A stretch of DNA of 37,603 bases from Candidatus Bathyarchaeota archaeon (GCA_003589585.1 QYYE01000004.1:1-37603), one strand, 5' to 3'. Positions 18,448 to 27,891 are shown, counted from the stretch's first letter. Notes: generated by a model not told the origin, from the sequence alone. Numbers and translations: made by a program.

Positions 18448-19329
18448 TTGAAAGTTGAAGCTGAATGCGCCTCTTGCCTACTTGCCCGCGGAAAGATCTC
18501 AACCTACGAAGCCACTACCAACCCTGCCCTACGTTTTAGGTGCATGGCAGAAATTGTCAAACTGTTAAACCGCGAATTCAAGCCCTCCTCGGTCGCGGCT
18601 AATTTGGGAACTAAACGAGACCGCATCATAAAGAAACTAACCGGCAACAACGACCCCTACAAACGCAGTAAAAAAGCAGCCAACGAGAAGGCGCTGAAAA
18701 TGCTGCCGCACGCCAAAAAGCTGGTGGAAAGAGGTAACAATCAGCAGGAGCGCTTCAAGAAAGCCTGCCTCTGTGCGATTGTAGGCAATATTATGGAGTT
18801 CGATATTCCAGGACACAAATTTACCCTAAATGATTTAACTGGCTGTTTTAGGGCGGCAGCAAAAGATCTAGTTATCGATGACATAGACAAAGCCTACGAG
18901 TTAGCGAAAAAGGCGCAAAGCGTGCTGTATTTGGCGGATAACGCTGGAGAAATCGTTTTTGACACTTTACTGGTTGAGCAGCTCAAGAACATGGGGTTAA
19001 AAGTAACCTACGTTGTTAAGGGAGCACCAGTAATTAATGATGCTACCCTGGAGGATGTGGAGTTATCCAACATGGATAAACTGGCAGATGAGATTTTAAC
19101 CACTGGCACAGACGCGGTAGGACTGCAAAAAAAAGAGGTTTCGCCAGAGTTCCTAAAAGTCTATGATGAAGCAGAACTCGTCTTCGCCAAGGGCATGGGC
19201 TACGCAGAAACCTTAACAGAATACAAGCTGACAAAGCCCCACCTGCTCTTGTTCCGAACAAAATGTGTTCCAGTAGCAAACTATTTCTGTTCTCCAAGAG
19301 ATAAGAACATAGCCAAGTTGATGCCATAA
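18448..19329 (+). CDS. DUF89 (damage-control phosphatase) family protein
   Basis: A 293-residue protein of the DUF89/ARMT1-like fold. Key signatures are the N-terminal C-x2-C (ECASCLLARG), the metal-site motif YLADNAGEIVFD and the downstream Asp/Asn positions in VVKGAPVINDATLEDV, and FAKGMGYAETL. Studied DUF89 proteins are metal-dependent phosphatases acting on phosphometabolites such as fructose-1-phosphate or other damaged sugar phosphates. The start is TTG 18448 with GTGAGA just upstream, 14 bases after tpiA; its stop is three bases from the debranching enzyme ATG. This context suggests clean-up of a sugar phosphate made in the same pathway, but the substrate is not shown. Confidence 0.85.
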   Translation: MKVEAECASCLLARGKISTYEATTNPALRFRCMAEIVKLLNREFKPSSVAANLGTKRDRIIKKLTGNNDPYKRSKKAANEKALKMLPHAKKLVERGNNQQERFKKACLCAIVGNIMEFDIPGHKFTLNDLTGCFRAAAKDLVIDDIDKAYELAKKAQSVLYLADNAGEIVFDTLLVEQLKNMGLKVTYVVKGAPVINDATLEDVELSNMDKLADEILTTGTDAVGLQKKEVSPEFLKVYDEAELVFAKGMGYAETLTEYKLTKPHLLLFRTKCVPVANYFCSPRDKNIAKLMP

Positions 19330-19332
19330 AAA

Positions 19333-21417
19333 ATGAAGTTACCAGCCATAACCTTGACTAAAGATGCTCTTTTGCGTTTTGACGAGGTTATCGAAAAGGA
19401 ATGGCTCATAACAAACGGTTTAGGCGGTTATGCTTCTTCAACCGCTTTAGGCATCAACACGCGCAAGTATCATGGGTTGTTGGTTGCAGCGTTGCATCCG
19501 CCGGGTGACCGCACAGTTTGCCTATCCAAACTTGACGAGGACCTGCTGGTCGGCGAAGATGTTTACCGGCTGGGTGCCAACGAGTTTCATGACACCATTT
19601 ACCCTAAAGGGTACAAGTTAATCGACGAGTTTTCCGTCTCTCCTTTCCCCACCTACAAATACAACGTTGGCGGTGTCGGGGTTAGTAAAACGGTTTTTAT
19701 GCTCAAAAACAAGAACGCTGTCTCAGTAATCTACAAAGTCACAAACAAGAACAGCGCGGAGGCTAAAATCAAAATCTACCCGCTTTTAACCTGCAGATAC
19801 TTCCACAACGTCATTAACCAATCAAAGAACCCCTTGGAATTCACCCAGCAAAGCCGTTCAAACAAGCTGGAAGTTGCTTTTCAGCGCCCAGAAGCCACCA
19901 TCATATGCCGCACAACCAGTGGAACATTCAAAGAGAAAATAAATCTTGTGCCGCACCTGCATTACCGAGACGAAGCGTCAAGAGGCGAAGCAGACACTGA
20001 CGATTGTTTTCAACCAGGCTTTTTTGAGGTGCAGATTCCAGCTGAGCTGCAGAGCAAGTTTGCAGTAACAACAGCCGTGAGTCCCCAACGCAAAGTCGCC
20101 AGGGACTTAATGGATTCTTTTGGCAGCACAATCAACGACATCAAAGACGCTTATAATCAAGAGTTAAGGCTGAACAGCGACTTGCTGGTTGACTTTTTCA
20201 GTTTACAAAAAGAAGTGCCCATAAGCGATTGGCTAAACTGGATTTTGCTAGCCGCAGACTCCTTTGTAGTAAAAAACGGTGCCAACCATAAATCAATCAT
20301 TGCAGGTTACTACTGGTTTGAACCATGGGGCAGAGACACCTTCATTTCGCTGCCTGGACTTTTGCTTGTTACCGGCAGATTCACTGATGCCAGAAATATT
20401 TTGGAAAATTTTATTGGTTACTGCAGTGGTGGGCTTATTCCAAACTTAGTCGACGACAAATCCGGTGAACCTGTTTACAATACGGTCGACGGCACGCTTT
20501 GGTATGTTAACGCTGTTCTTCAGTACCTAAAGTACACGGGCGACTTCAAGTTTGTCCAAGAACAACTGTGGGAGAACCTCCAAGAAATCATTGAAAACCA
20601 CGAAAAAGGCACTTTGTTTGACATCCGCTTAGACAGCGACGGCTTGCTCTCACACGGCTCAAGGCTGACTTGGATGGATGCCGTGGTTGAAGGCGAAGAA
20701 ATTACGCCAAGAACAGGAAAAGCGGTGGACATCCAAGCCTTATGGTTCAACACTCTCAAAATCATGGAGTTGTTAGCCGTCAGGTTTGGTGAACGAGACT
20801 TAGCTGAAAAATACTCTACCATGGCAAATAAAACCCGCAAAAGCTTCAACGAAAAATACTGGAACCCCCAGCTGCACTGCCTATTTGACGTTGTGGGGGC
20901 GGAAGGGGTTGATGCGTCGCTTCGTCCAAACCAGATTTTCCCTATTTCACTGGATTTTTCAATGCTTGACATTGAGAAGAGCAGGCAGATTGTTGATGTT
21001 GTTAACCGTGAACTTGTGACCCCTTATGGCTTGCGAACCTTAGCGTTAGATGACCCAAAATTTGTGGGCAAATGCTTTGGTGACAGGCGAAGCAGAGACA
21101 CAGCTTACCATAACGGCACCATTTGGCCATGGCTGCTTGGACCCCACATAACTGCCTACCTGAAAGTGAACGAGTACAATGAGAGTGCACGCAAGTTTGC
21201 TTTCGAGAATTTTGTGGTTCCACTGTTCTCAGTGACCATTCATCAGGCTGGTTTAGGGACGGTAAGTGAAATTTTCGATTGTGACCCGCCTAATTTGCCC
21301 AGAGGCTGCATTGCGCAGGCGTGGAGTGTAGCTGAGCCGCTGAGAGCTTATGTGGAAGACGTACTACAGGTAAAGCCGAAGCATGAGAGCGACTTACTCA
21401 AAAGTATAGAGTTTTAG
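19333..21417 (+). CDS. Glycogen debranching enzyme (amylo-alpha-1,6-glucosidase type)
   Basis: A 694-residue archaeal/bacterial GDE. The N-terminal domain (about 1-250) carries the family start WLITNGLGGYASSTALG and RKYHGLL; the C-terminal (alpha/alpha)6 glucosidase domain (about 290-680) has WFEPWGRDTFISLPGL (catalytic Asp region), LIPNL, DGTLWYVNAV, LTWMDAV and HNGTIWPWLLGP. It removes alpha-1,6 branches of glycogen-like polymers in the cytoplasm, and some members also act as transferases. ATG 19333 lies three bases past the DUF89 stop with no ribosome site of its own, implying coupled translation. Its last 24 bases overlap the end of the convergent GalT-like gene. It implies that the host stores or uses glycogen. 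Confidence 0.92.
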   Translation: MKLPAITLTKDALLRFDEVIEKEWLITNGLGGYASSTALGINTRKYHGLLVAALHPPGDRTVCLSKLDEDLLVGEDVYRLGANEFHDTIYPKGYKLIDEFSVSPFPTYKYNVGGVGVSKTVFMLKNKNAVSVIYKVTNKNSAEAKIKIYPLLTCRYFHNVINQSKNPLEFTQQSRSNKLEVAFQRPEATIICRTTSGTFKEKINLVPHLHYRDEASRGEADTDDCFQPGFFEVQIPAELQSKFAVTTAVSPQRKVARDLMDSFGSTINDIKDAYNQELRLNSDLLVDFFSLQKEVPISDWLNWILLAADSFVVKNGANHKSIIAGYYWFEPWGRDTFISLPGLLLVTGRFTDARNILENFIGYCSGGLIPNLVDDKSGEPVYNTVDGTLWYVNAVLQYLKYTGDFKFVQEQLWENLQEIIENHEKGTLFDIRLDSDGLLSHGSRLTWMDAVVEGEEITPRTGKAVDIQALWFNTLKIMELLAVRFGERDLAEKYSTMANKTRKSFNEKYWNPQLHCLFDVVGAEGVDASLRPNQIFPISLDFSMLDIEKSRQIVDVVNRELVTPYGLRTLALDDPKFVGKCFGDRRSRDTAYHNGTIWPWLLGPHITAYLKVNEYNESARKFAFENFVVPLFSVTIHQAGLGTVSEIFDCDPPNLPRGCIAQAWSVAEPLRAYVEDVLQVKPKHESDLLKSIEF

Positions 21418-22446
21418 ACTTTTTCTCAGCTCTGATGCAGCGGTTTCAGGCGTGACTGTGTTGATGTAGATTCCTGTGCTTTTTTCAAAGCCTGCCCAAA
21501 TGGACAGTTTCGGGTAAACCTCCAAGTGCCAGTGATAGTAGTCTTGGGCTTCTTGGTTTATGGCTAAGTGAAAACCATAATTGTAGGGCGGGTCATTCAC
21601 CAAATCCTTCAAGGCTCGAAGGCTGGCTTTTAAGGTCTTTGCAAACGCTGCTGCCTCAGGTTTTGTTAGGCTGCGAATGTTTGACGCATGCCTTTTGGGA
21701 AGTATCCAGAACTCCAAGGGGTTGATGCTTGCATACGGCGCAAAAACTGCAAAATCAGCGTTTTCATAAATCAGCCTTGGTCCCTGCACTTCTTTTTCGA
21801 CTATGTCGCAGAAGACGCATTTTTGGTGCTTGTCATAGAAGTTTTTGCTCGCATCCAGTTCCTCTTGAATGGTTGCTGGGATGGTTGGGGTTGCGATTAT
21901 TTGGCTATGCGCGTGAGACAGCGACGCTCCTGCTTCCTGCCCGTAATTGCGAAAGATAGAAACGTACTTGACGTATGGTTTAGCGCTTAACTCGCGAAGT
22001 CTGTCCATGTAAGCATTGACTACTAGTTCAAGCTGTGGCAGCGCCGCGTCCGCTGGGTTCTCGTCATGATTAGGTGATTCAACCAAAACCTCATGCTCAC
22101 CAATTGCGTAACCAAAACAGTCACTTTGCAAAACCTGCTGTTCATCTCCAGCTTGTTTGGGCGGGGAGAAGGCGGGGTAAAGGTTTGGGATGGCTCGGAC
22201 AAGCCAGTTTCTTGGACGTTCACCAGCAGGAGGGTCTTTAGACACACGTACTTCGCCGTTTCCTTTCAAGTAAAGCATTACCGCTGGTGGAGTCATGTGC
22301 TCATTACCAACGCACAAAGGACAAACAGCGCTTTTAGCTCCTTCAGCTTTTGGCTTGGCAAAATCGGTGGGTCTGCGGCTACGTTCAGTGGCGATTACGA
22401 CCCAGCGGTTAAGTAGGTAATCTTTTCTAAGTTCGTTGTAGGGCAT
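21394..22446 (-). CDS. galT: GalT-like nucleotidyltransferase (galactose-1-phosphate uridylyltransferase family, possibly ADP-glucose phosphorylase)
   Basis: A 350-residue HIT-superfamily protein. Zinc ligands Cys42-x2-Cys45 and a second pair Cys210-x2-Cys213 are visible; the active-site loop is GASLSHAHSQ with nucleophile-position His180, and YYHWHLEVYPK (His305, His307) ends the second half. Classical GalT has His-Pro-His; here the middle residue is Ala. A non-Pro HxH with two zinc sites is known from the plant GalT-like protein that works as ADP-glucose phosphorylase. Convergence with a glycogen enzyme makes an NDP-glucose/glucose-1-phosphate role attractive, but galactose use cannot be excluded. 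The ATG at 22446 has GAGAGC upstream on the minus strand. Confidence 0.87.
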   Translation of the reverse strand: MPYNELRKDYLLNRWVVIATERSRRPTDFAKPKAEGAKSAVCPLCVGNEHMTPPAVMLYLKGNGEVRVSKDPPAGERPRNWLVRAIPNLYPAFSPPKQAGDEQQVLQSDCFGYAIGEHEVLVESPNHDENPADAALPQLELVVNAYMDRLRELSAKPYVKYVSIFRNYGQEAGASLSHAHSQIIATPTIPATIQEELDASKNFYDKHQKCVFCDIVEKEVQGPRLIYENADFAVFAPYASINPLEFWILPKRHASNIRSLTKPEAAAFAKTLKASLRALKDLVNDPPYNYGFHLAINQEAQDYYHWHLEVYPKLSIWAGFEKSTGIYINTVTPETAASELRKSLKLYTFE

Positions 22447-22615
22447 GTTTTTTAGCTCTCGAAAAACAAAAGGGCGCTGGAGCTTTTAGCATTTTCTAAT
22501 ATTGAAAGGTTTTATATCTAAAAAACAGCCATAGTTTGATTATCGGCCCAAAAAGCTGATAATGATTACTCAATCAAAACTTCGGTTAATCAGCTTAAGC
22601 CAGAGGGGTGTATGA

Positions 22616-23992
22616 ATGCTTGGCAAGGTTGAAATCAAAGAGACAGTTATCGAGAACTATCCTTTGCTGAGCGTTTTAATCGGGTTTGTGCTGGTTTCTC
22701 TTTCAATCGGACCTTACCAGAACGGGGACACAGCATGGGAACTTGACGCAGTATCAGGCATAATGAATTATGGCTTACCCTACACAAACGGTTTTTACCT
22801 GATGGACCAGCCGCCGCTGGGTTTTTACATTCAAGCAGTAAACTTCCAACTTTTCGGTTTATCCATAAACAACGGCACGTTCCTAGTAACCGTGTTTGGG
22901 CTTGGATGCATCGCCCTAGTATACGGTATTGGCAGGACTGTGTATAATAAAACGACTGGTTTTTTTGCTGCACTACTGTTTGCCTTCAGCCCTTGGCATC
23001 TTATTCTCTCCAGAACTTTCTTAATTGACGTGCTATGCCTGTTCTTTAGCCTGTTTTCTCTTTTGGTAGCAGTAATGGCTATGCATCGGCGCTCATTGAA
23101 GCTTTTTGTTGCCTCGGGATTTATTTTCGCCGCTGCATTTAACACTAAATTATACGCCGTCTTTACGCTAATTCCCCTTATACTCTATTTTTTCTATATT
23201 AGACCAGTGAACGTTAAGCGCTCAGTTATCTGGATTGCCGCCTTTGCCCTGCCGGTATTGCTGTTTTCTTTTTTGTGGTACCAAACAATATCAGGGTTAG
23301 GAATGACTTCTATCACAGGTCACGCGGACTTTTTGGTTAATAACCCCGTCAGCATTGTCCCATCATACTTTTTTGTGCCCAATTTTCTGGCAACCTATGG
23401 TTTAGGATGGTTTTTTATTGATGCAGCAATCTTGTCTTTGCTTGTAGGTTTGATTTGGAGGCGCTTCTTTGGAAAGTTCTTGTTTTTTGACTTGGTTTGC
23501 TTGTCAGTTATATTGCTTATTTTGGGCATTGATACCTACTTGGGCGCAGCCTTGAATCTTAAAGCGCCTTACCTTAACGCAATAAAGTATGATTACCACA
23601 CTTTGCCGCTTTTTAGTTTCTTGGCAGCGTCTTTGGTAACAAAGTCATTGTCACTTTTTAGCATTAGCAAGGCAAAGAAGAGGGCAAGCAAAATAGCCTT
23701 CACTCTTATGGCTTCAGCAGGGCTCGTTTTGGTGGCATCAGCAGTTTTTTACAACATGGATTACCTCAACTTGTTTTCCACATGGAACTACCTGATCTTC
23801 AGGGTTGAGCCAAACGTTAACTTTGGGTATTCGCTTTTCAACTCAGCCCCAATCGACACAGATAGTCCTCTAATGGCAGTCCAGTATTTGGGCTTCGCGA
23901 TTGCGACCTCTGGATTGGTTTGGGCTGGAAGACGAAAAATTGGCTGGTTGCGCGAGGTAATACGCCGCCAATCTCAGGGCTCTGTTATGTAA
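22616..23992 (+). CDS. GT-C membrane glycosyltransferase (GT39/PMT-ArnT-like)
   Basis: A 458-residue polytopic protein with about ten to eleven membrane segments. The first external loop carries acidic residues (DTAWELDAV), and YLMDQPPLGFYIQ matches the PPLG motif of the dolichyl-phosphate-mannose/ArnT superfamily. These enzymes move a sugar from a polyprenyl-phosphate donor to an acceptor on the outer membrane face. The ATG at 22616 is preceded by AGAGGGGTG at a good distance; the ATG at 22612 leads to a stop after six codons. It is the first of three envelope genes in the same direction, with gaps of about 145 bases, so they may be separately transcribed. Donor and acceptor are unknown. Confidence 0.82.
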   Translation: MLGKVEIKETVIENYPLLSVLIGFVLVSLSIGPYQNGDTAWELDAVSGIMNYGLPYTNGFYLMDQPPLGFYIQAVNFQLFGLSINNGTFLVTVFGLGCIALVYGIGRTVYNKTTGFFAALLFAFSPWHLILSRTFLIDVLCLFFSLFSLLVAVMAMHRRSLKLFVASGFIFAAAFNTKLYAVFTLIPLILYFFYIRPVNVKRSVIWIAAFALPVLLFSFLWYQTISGLGMTSITGHADFLVNNPVSIVPSYFFVPNFLATYGLGWFFIDAAILSLLVGLIWRRFFGKFLFFDLVCLSVILLILGIDTYLGAALNLKAPYLNAIKYDYHTLPLFSFLAASLVTKSLSLFSISKAKKRASKIAFTLMASAGLVLVASAVFYNMDYLNLFSTWNYLIFRVEPNVNFGYSLFNSAPIDTDSPLMAVQYLGFAIATSGLVWAGRRKIGWLREVIRRQSQGSVM

Positions 23993-24137
23993 CTTTCGGG
24001 TAAAAGGCAACAAAGACTAATATGGTAAAGCCTATCGAACGGCAAGTCAATCTGCTTTTTTATTGGTTTAATACGCCGATGCCTCTGCAAAGTAGTATTT
24101 TTAAACAATTACAGGCTATATATTATAGAGGCAAAAA

Positions 24138-25229
24138 ATGGGAACCGAATTGTACCCGAAAAATGAGGGCACCACTCTTCCCGTTGATTTAATCCGCACA
24201 GTAGCAATAGTCTTTGTCATTTTGCTTCACGCAGCCATTGAGCCAAATCTTAATGTTGAATTGATGTCGCCGGAAGGAGTGCAACTATGGTGGACTTCAA
24301 ACGTTTATGCTTCCCTCGCCGCCTCCGCTGTACCATTATTTGTCATGCTGACGGGCGCCCTTCTGCTTCAACCAAGCAAAGTAAATGAGCCGATAAACAT
24401 CTTCTTCAAAAAACGGTTAAGCCGAATCGGTTTACCGTTTATTTTTTGGGGGGCAGCCTTTTTCGCCTGGCGCTTCTTTGTTAACGGTGAAGCATTAACT
24501 TCAGACTCAATTTTGCAAGGCGTGCTTGCGGGTCCCTATTTCCACTTTTGGTTCCTTTACCTATTAATCGGATTATACCTCATCACACCGCTTCTACGCG
24601 TGGTCTCAGCTTACGCAGACTGGAAAATCATCAAGTACTTCTTACTCGTTTGGTTCGCAGGCACCGCCGCCATACCACTTCTTAGCCTGTATGAAAATAT
24701 CAGCCCTCAAGCGGTGTGGTTTGAGCACACAGTTTTCATAATGATTGGCATGGTGGGCTACTTTGTTGCAGGCGCTTATGTGGCTAAATTACGGGTGCGC
24801 TCTTCAATATTGATAGCTATTTTGTTTTTAGGTTTCATTTCTACAGCAATCGCTACATACTTAGTTGTTGGCAACATTGGAGAGCGATTAAATAATTTCT
24901 TTTATGATGCGTCCAGCATAACCATGATAGCAACTTCAATCGCCTTGTTCCTTGTCTTATCAACGGTTTCTTTCCAAAAGCTCGAGAACCGGTTCCCACG
25001 AGCAAATCGTCTGTTTCATTTGATAAGTGAGAACACTCTGCCAATTTACCTATTTCACGTTATGGTTTTAGAAGCTCTCCAGAAGGGCTATTTGGGTTTC
25101 AAATTAAGCGTGACAACTATGAATCCGATTGTTGCAGTTCCTTTGATTACGGTTGTAACGTTGTTTCTTTGTTTAGCCATAATTGTTCCGCTCAAGAAAA
25201 TACCGCGCGTAAAAAGCATAATCGGCTAA
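24138..25229 (+). CDS. Acyltransferase 3 family membrane protein
   Basis: A 363-residue integral membrane protein of the OafA/WecH (acyltransferase 3) family with about ten helices. The N-terminal PVDLIRTVAIVFVILLHA, containing the conserved His in the first helix, and the RLSRIGLPFIFWG loop with its conserved Arg are diagnostic; LPIYLFHVMV near the end is also typical. Members O-acetylate or otherwise acylate surface glycans. GAGG sits six bases before the ATG, and a TTTTTAAAC box lies upstream near 24098. It sits between two GT-C glycosyltransferases, so modification of the same glycan is the likely role. The target is not identifiable. Confidence 0.88.
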   Translation: MGTELYPKNEGTTLPVDLIRTVAIVFVILLHAAIEPNLNVELMSPEGVQLWWTSNVYASLAASAVPLFVMLTGALLLQPSKVNEPINIFFKKRLSRIGLPFIFWGAAFFAWRFFVNGEALTSDSILQGVLAGPYFHFWFLYLLIGLYLITPLLRVVSAYADWKIIKYFLLVWFAGTAAIPLLSLYENISPQAVWFEHTVFIMIGMVGYFVAGAYVAKLRVRSSILIAILFLGFISTAIATYLVVGNIGERLNNFFYDASSITMIATSIALFLVLSTVSFQKLENRFPRANRLFHLISENTLPIYLFHVMVLEALQKGYLGFKLSVTTMNPIVAVPLITVVTLFLCLAIIVPLKKIPRVKSIIG

Positions 25230-25373
25230 CTTTAAGATCGAATTACTCCTGAAAATTGCAAGTAATTAAACTGTTTTTTACTTAGCTAAACTAGCTTTAC
25301 CGTTTAATTTTAGAAGGTCTTATATTAGCAGAGGTTCCATACAGTTACCTACTGGCTTTAGCGCTGAGAAACC

Positions 25374-26981
25374 ATGATTGATAAATTAGATCACAGGTTA
25401 CCCTTTGCTAAACTAAAGGCAGGATTAAACAAGTGGCGACTATCTTTTCTTGTTTTTGCATTAGCCTATGCAGTTATCGTTTTTCTAACGCTAACCACTA
25501 CGCCCATGGAGTGGGACGAAGTTGCTCACCTAAACGGAGGCTCATTTCTGCTTTGGGAAGAATACGATAAATTTACCCGCAACGCCTTTTACCCACCGCT
25601 TTTCGACGTCATCACCTTTGCCTCTTTCAAACTGTTTGGCGTAAGCTTACTAGCCGCCAGGCTGGTTCCATTAGCGTTCTCTACTCTTGCGCTCTGGGCA
25701 GTTTTCGAGTTAGCATACAGCATGTACGATGGAAAAACAGCCTTACTCTCAGCCGTTCTGCTGGGTATAATGCCTGGTTACTTTTGGCTCTCACGCTTGG
25801 CGCTACTAGAAACTATGCTTCTGTTTTTTATTACAGCATCGCTTCTTTTCTTTTTCCGCTGGCTTCAAAACCGACAGGACAAAATGCTGGTTTTTGCTGG
25901 AATAGCAATAGGTTTAGGATTCTTGTCAAAGTACCAGATGCTTGTGGCTATAGCAATAATTGCCGTTAGCATGTTGTTCTTAGCTCGAAAGCAACTAAAA
26001 CTAGCAGTCAAAAAATTCTCAATAGCACTTGTTTCAGGCTTTATGGTTGTTTTACCCTGGATTATTATCGCTTACCAGATATATGCCACTAAAATCTTTA
26101 GCGAGTGGATATATGCTCTTCAAGTAGGCAATCCGGAAAGAATAGTGTACAGCGAACGCTATCCGCTGCCAATTTATTATTTTGTAGAGTTGACTTGGCC
26201 CTACAGTGACATACATCCAGTTTCCATCTTCCTCTATGTCGTCGGACTTTTAGGTTTGGGTTTGCTTTCATGGCGACGAAGAAGCGAGGACAAGTATGTC
26301 CTGATATGGTTTGCCACCGTTTTCATATTCTTTACGCTTATAGCAAATAAGCATTGGCGCTATGTGTCGCCACTGTTTCCAGCATTAGCGATTTCAGCCG
26401 CCGTCTTCATCCTGTTCATCTATGGCAGGCTGCAGAATGCTTGGAAGCTAAACCGTAGCATAAAAAGAAAGCATGCCGCAAAAGTAGCCGCTGGATTATT
26501 GATTGTTTCAATGGCTGGGGCAATGGTTTACAGTATAAACGATGCCTATTATGGTCTTGAGAAGTACCAAATTAAAATCGATATTGAAGGCGCAACCAAC
26601 TATGCTATTAAACGTATGACCGGCGACGAAGCAATAATGGTTCTTTGCCCATTCAACTTTTTCAGCCGAGACATGGTAAGATTCTACCTGTGGGCTGATG
26701 GAGACAACGAGATACTTGTCATTCAATACCCCCGATTGCCCGTCGACACCTATACCCCCAGCTTCAACATCACAGACTTCATCGCTTTGTGCAAAAGGTT
26801 TAACGTAAAATTCGTATTCACCTACGAGCACGGAGGCACAGTATCATACTTTAACACAACGCTTAATCTGCAGCAGATATACATGCAAATCTATGACTCA
26901 GGCAAATTCACCAAGATAACGCCTGAAGCAACATTTGGCACAAACCCGCGAAGAATATTCATCCTAACCTTCACCGGTTAA
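25374..26981 (+). CDS. GT-C membrane glycosyltransferase (GT39/ArnT-like)
   Basis: A 535-residue polytopic protein. After the first helix comes EWDEVAHLNGG, the acidic loop motif of GT39-like enzymes, followed by FYPPLFDVITF (the PPL motif), RLVPLAFSTLALWAVFELA and about ten further helices up to residue 390. The last 140 residues form a soluble, probably extracytoplasmic domain (KIDIEGATNYAIKRM onward) of the kind that binds acceptor in related enzymes. It differs enough from the 22616 gene to be a separate function rather than a fresh duplicate. There is a weak ribosome site and a TTTAATTTTA box near 25300. Lipid-linked sugar transfer to a protein or glycan outside the cell is the probable role. 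Confidence 0.82.
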   Translation: MIDKLDHRLPFAKLKAGLNKWRLSFLVFALAYAVIVFLTLTTTPMEWDEVAHLNGGSFLLWEEYDKFTRNAFYPPLFDVITFASFKLFGVSLLAARLVPLAFSTLALWAVFELAYSMYDGKTALLSAVLLGIMPGYFWLSRLALLETMLLFFITASLLFFFRWLQNRQDKMLVFAGIAIGLGFLSKYQMLVAIAIIAVSMLFLARKQLKLAVKKFSIALVSGFMVVLPWIIIAYQIYATKIFSEWIYALQVGNPERIVYSERYPLPIYYFVELTWPYSDIHPVSIFLYVVGLLGLGLLSWRRRSEDKYVLIWFATVFIFFTLIANKHWRYVSPLFPALAISAAVFILFIYGRLQNAWKLNRSIKRKHAAKVAAGLLIVSMAGAMVYSINDAYYGLEKYQIKIDIEGATNYAIKRMTGDEAIMVLCPFNFFSRDMVRFYLWADGDNEILVIQYPRLPVDTYTPSFNITDFIALCKRFNVKFVFTYEHGGTVSYFNTTLNLQQIYMQIYDSGKFTKITPEATFGTNPRRIFILTFTG

Positions 26982-27131
26982 ATAATGCTTCAAACCACCC
27001 ACTTAAGAAAACTTGCGGCACTTTTTCTTTATTAAGGGGAAGGGGGTCTATGGCAGAGCAACAACTGATTTTTCAAAGCGACTTCTGATGGCTAAGGAGG
27101 CTATAGAAAAGAATTTCCTTAAAAGCGTCAA

Positions 27132-27809
27132 TCAGCTTATGACTGTTCCGACGTTTTCGCCTCTGATCGCGGCTAAAATGTTTTCAGGTTGATATCCATT
27201 GACGACAATAAGCCTTAGTTTGTTGCGTTTGAGAACTTCTATGGCTATTGGATCAATAATCTGGTGCATCCCAGCCTTATGCTCGTTTAACTCCAGCACG
27301 CTAGACAGTTCTTCAAATGTTAAGCGATCAAGTTTTATGGCGTCTGGGAATTTTCTTGGATCCTTATTGTAGACGCCTTCCTGATTCGTGCCTTTAACAA
27401 GCAACTCTGCATCCAAACGCTCAGCCACCAGAGCCGCAACCGCATCCGTGGTAATTCCAGGCTTCAAACCGCCCATCACAACAATTTTGCCCTCACCCAA
27501 GCATTCAGAGGCATCATCAAGCGTGAAAGCAACCCTGCTGCAACCTGCGTCCCCAAGCGTTTTGAGAAAAAGCTGAGCATACAAGCGTGAAACAGAAATA
27601 GCAAGTTCATCCTGCGCCTGCATTTCAAGACCCAGATTTTTGGCTATGCCTATGAATTCTCTCGCCAAGGTTCCACCGCCGACAACCACAGCAACTTCGT
27701 GTCCTTGAGCTTTTACTTCTTTTAACATTTCAGCATATTTTCCCATTAACTCGGTGTTTACTGGTGAAGCTACAACTGAACCGCCGATTCGCACGACTAA
27801 ACGCATCAT
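27132..27809 (-). CDS. pyrH: Uridylate kinase, archaeal type
   Basis: Phosphorylates UMP to UDP in pyrimidine metabolism. The 225-residue amino-acid-kinase fold has the N-terminal RIGGSVVASP phosphate loop, VVVGGGTLAREFI, the KPGITTDAVAA segment and KGTNQEGVYNKDPRKFPDA near the nucleotide site, the last typical of UMP kinases. Two ATG codons in a row (27809 and 27806) follow AGGGAT, so the exact start is uncertain by one residue. The short divergent gap to alkA (27810-27891) must hold both promoters, including a TTTAATAT box near 27853-27860. Together with pyrB it covers part of pyrimidine supply, though the two are not linked. Confidence 0.93.
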   Translation of the reverse strand: MMRLVVRIGGSVVASPVNTELMGKYAEMLKEVKAQGHEVAVVVGGGTLAREFIGIAKNLGLEMQAQDELAISVSRLYAQLFLKTLGDAGCSRVAFTLDDASECLGEGKIVVMGGLKPGITTDAVAALVAERLDAELLVKGTNQEGVYNKDPRKFPDAIKLDRLTFEELSSVLELNEHKAGMHQIIDPIAIEVLKRNKLRLIVVNGYQPENILAAIRGENVGTVIS

Positions 27810-27891
27810 TATCCCTTTATTGGCTTACAATAAACGTTTAGAGTTAAAAATCTTTAATATCCCAAACAGCAGTAAAAACAACAATTCAAGG

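Noticed and set aside
24023-24160. A 45-codon plus-strand frame before the acyltransferase
   Set aside because: It overlaps the acyltransferase start and promoter in another frame, and has no ribosome site or conserved-looking sequence.
27754-27891. Upstream extension of the AlkA-like gene
   Set aside because: It lies antisense to pyrH and across the shared promoter; ATG 27892 gives a normal-sized protein.
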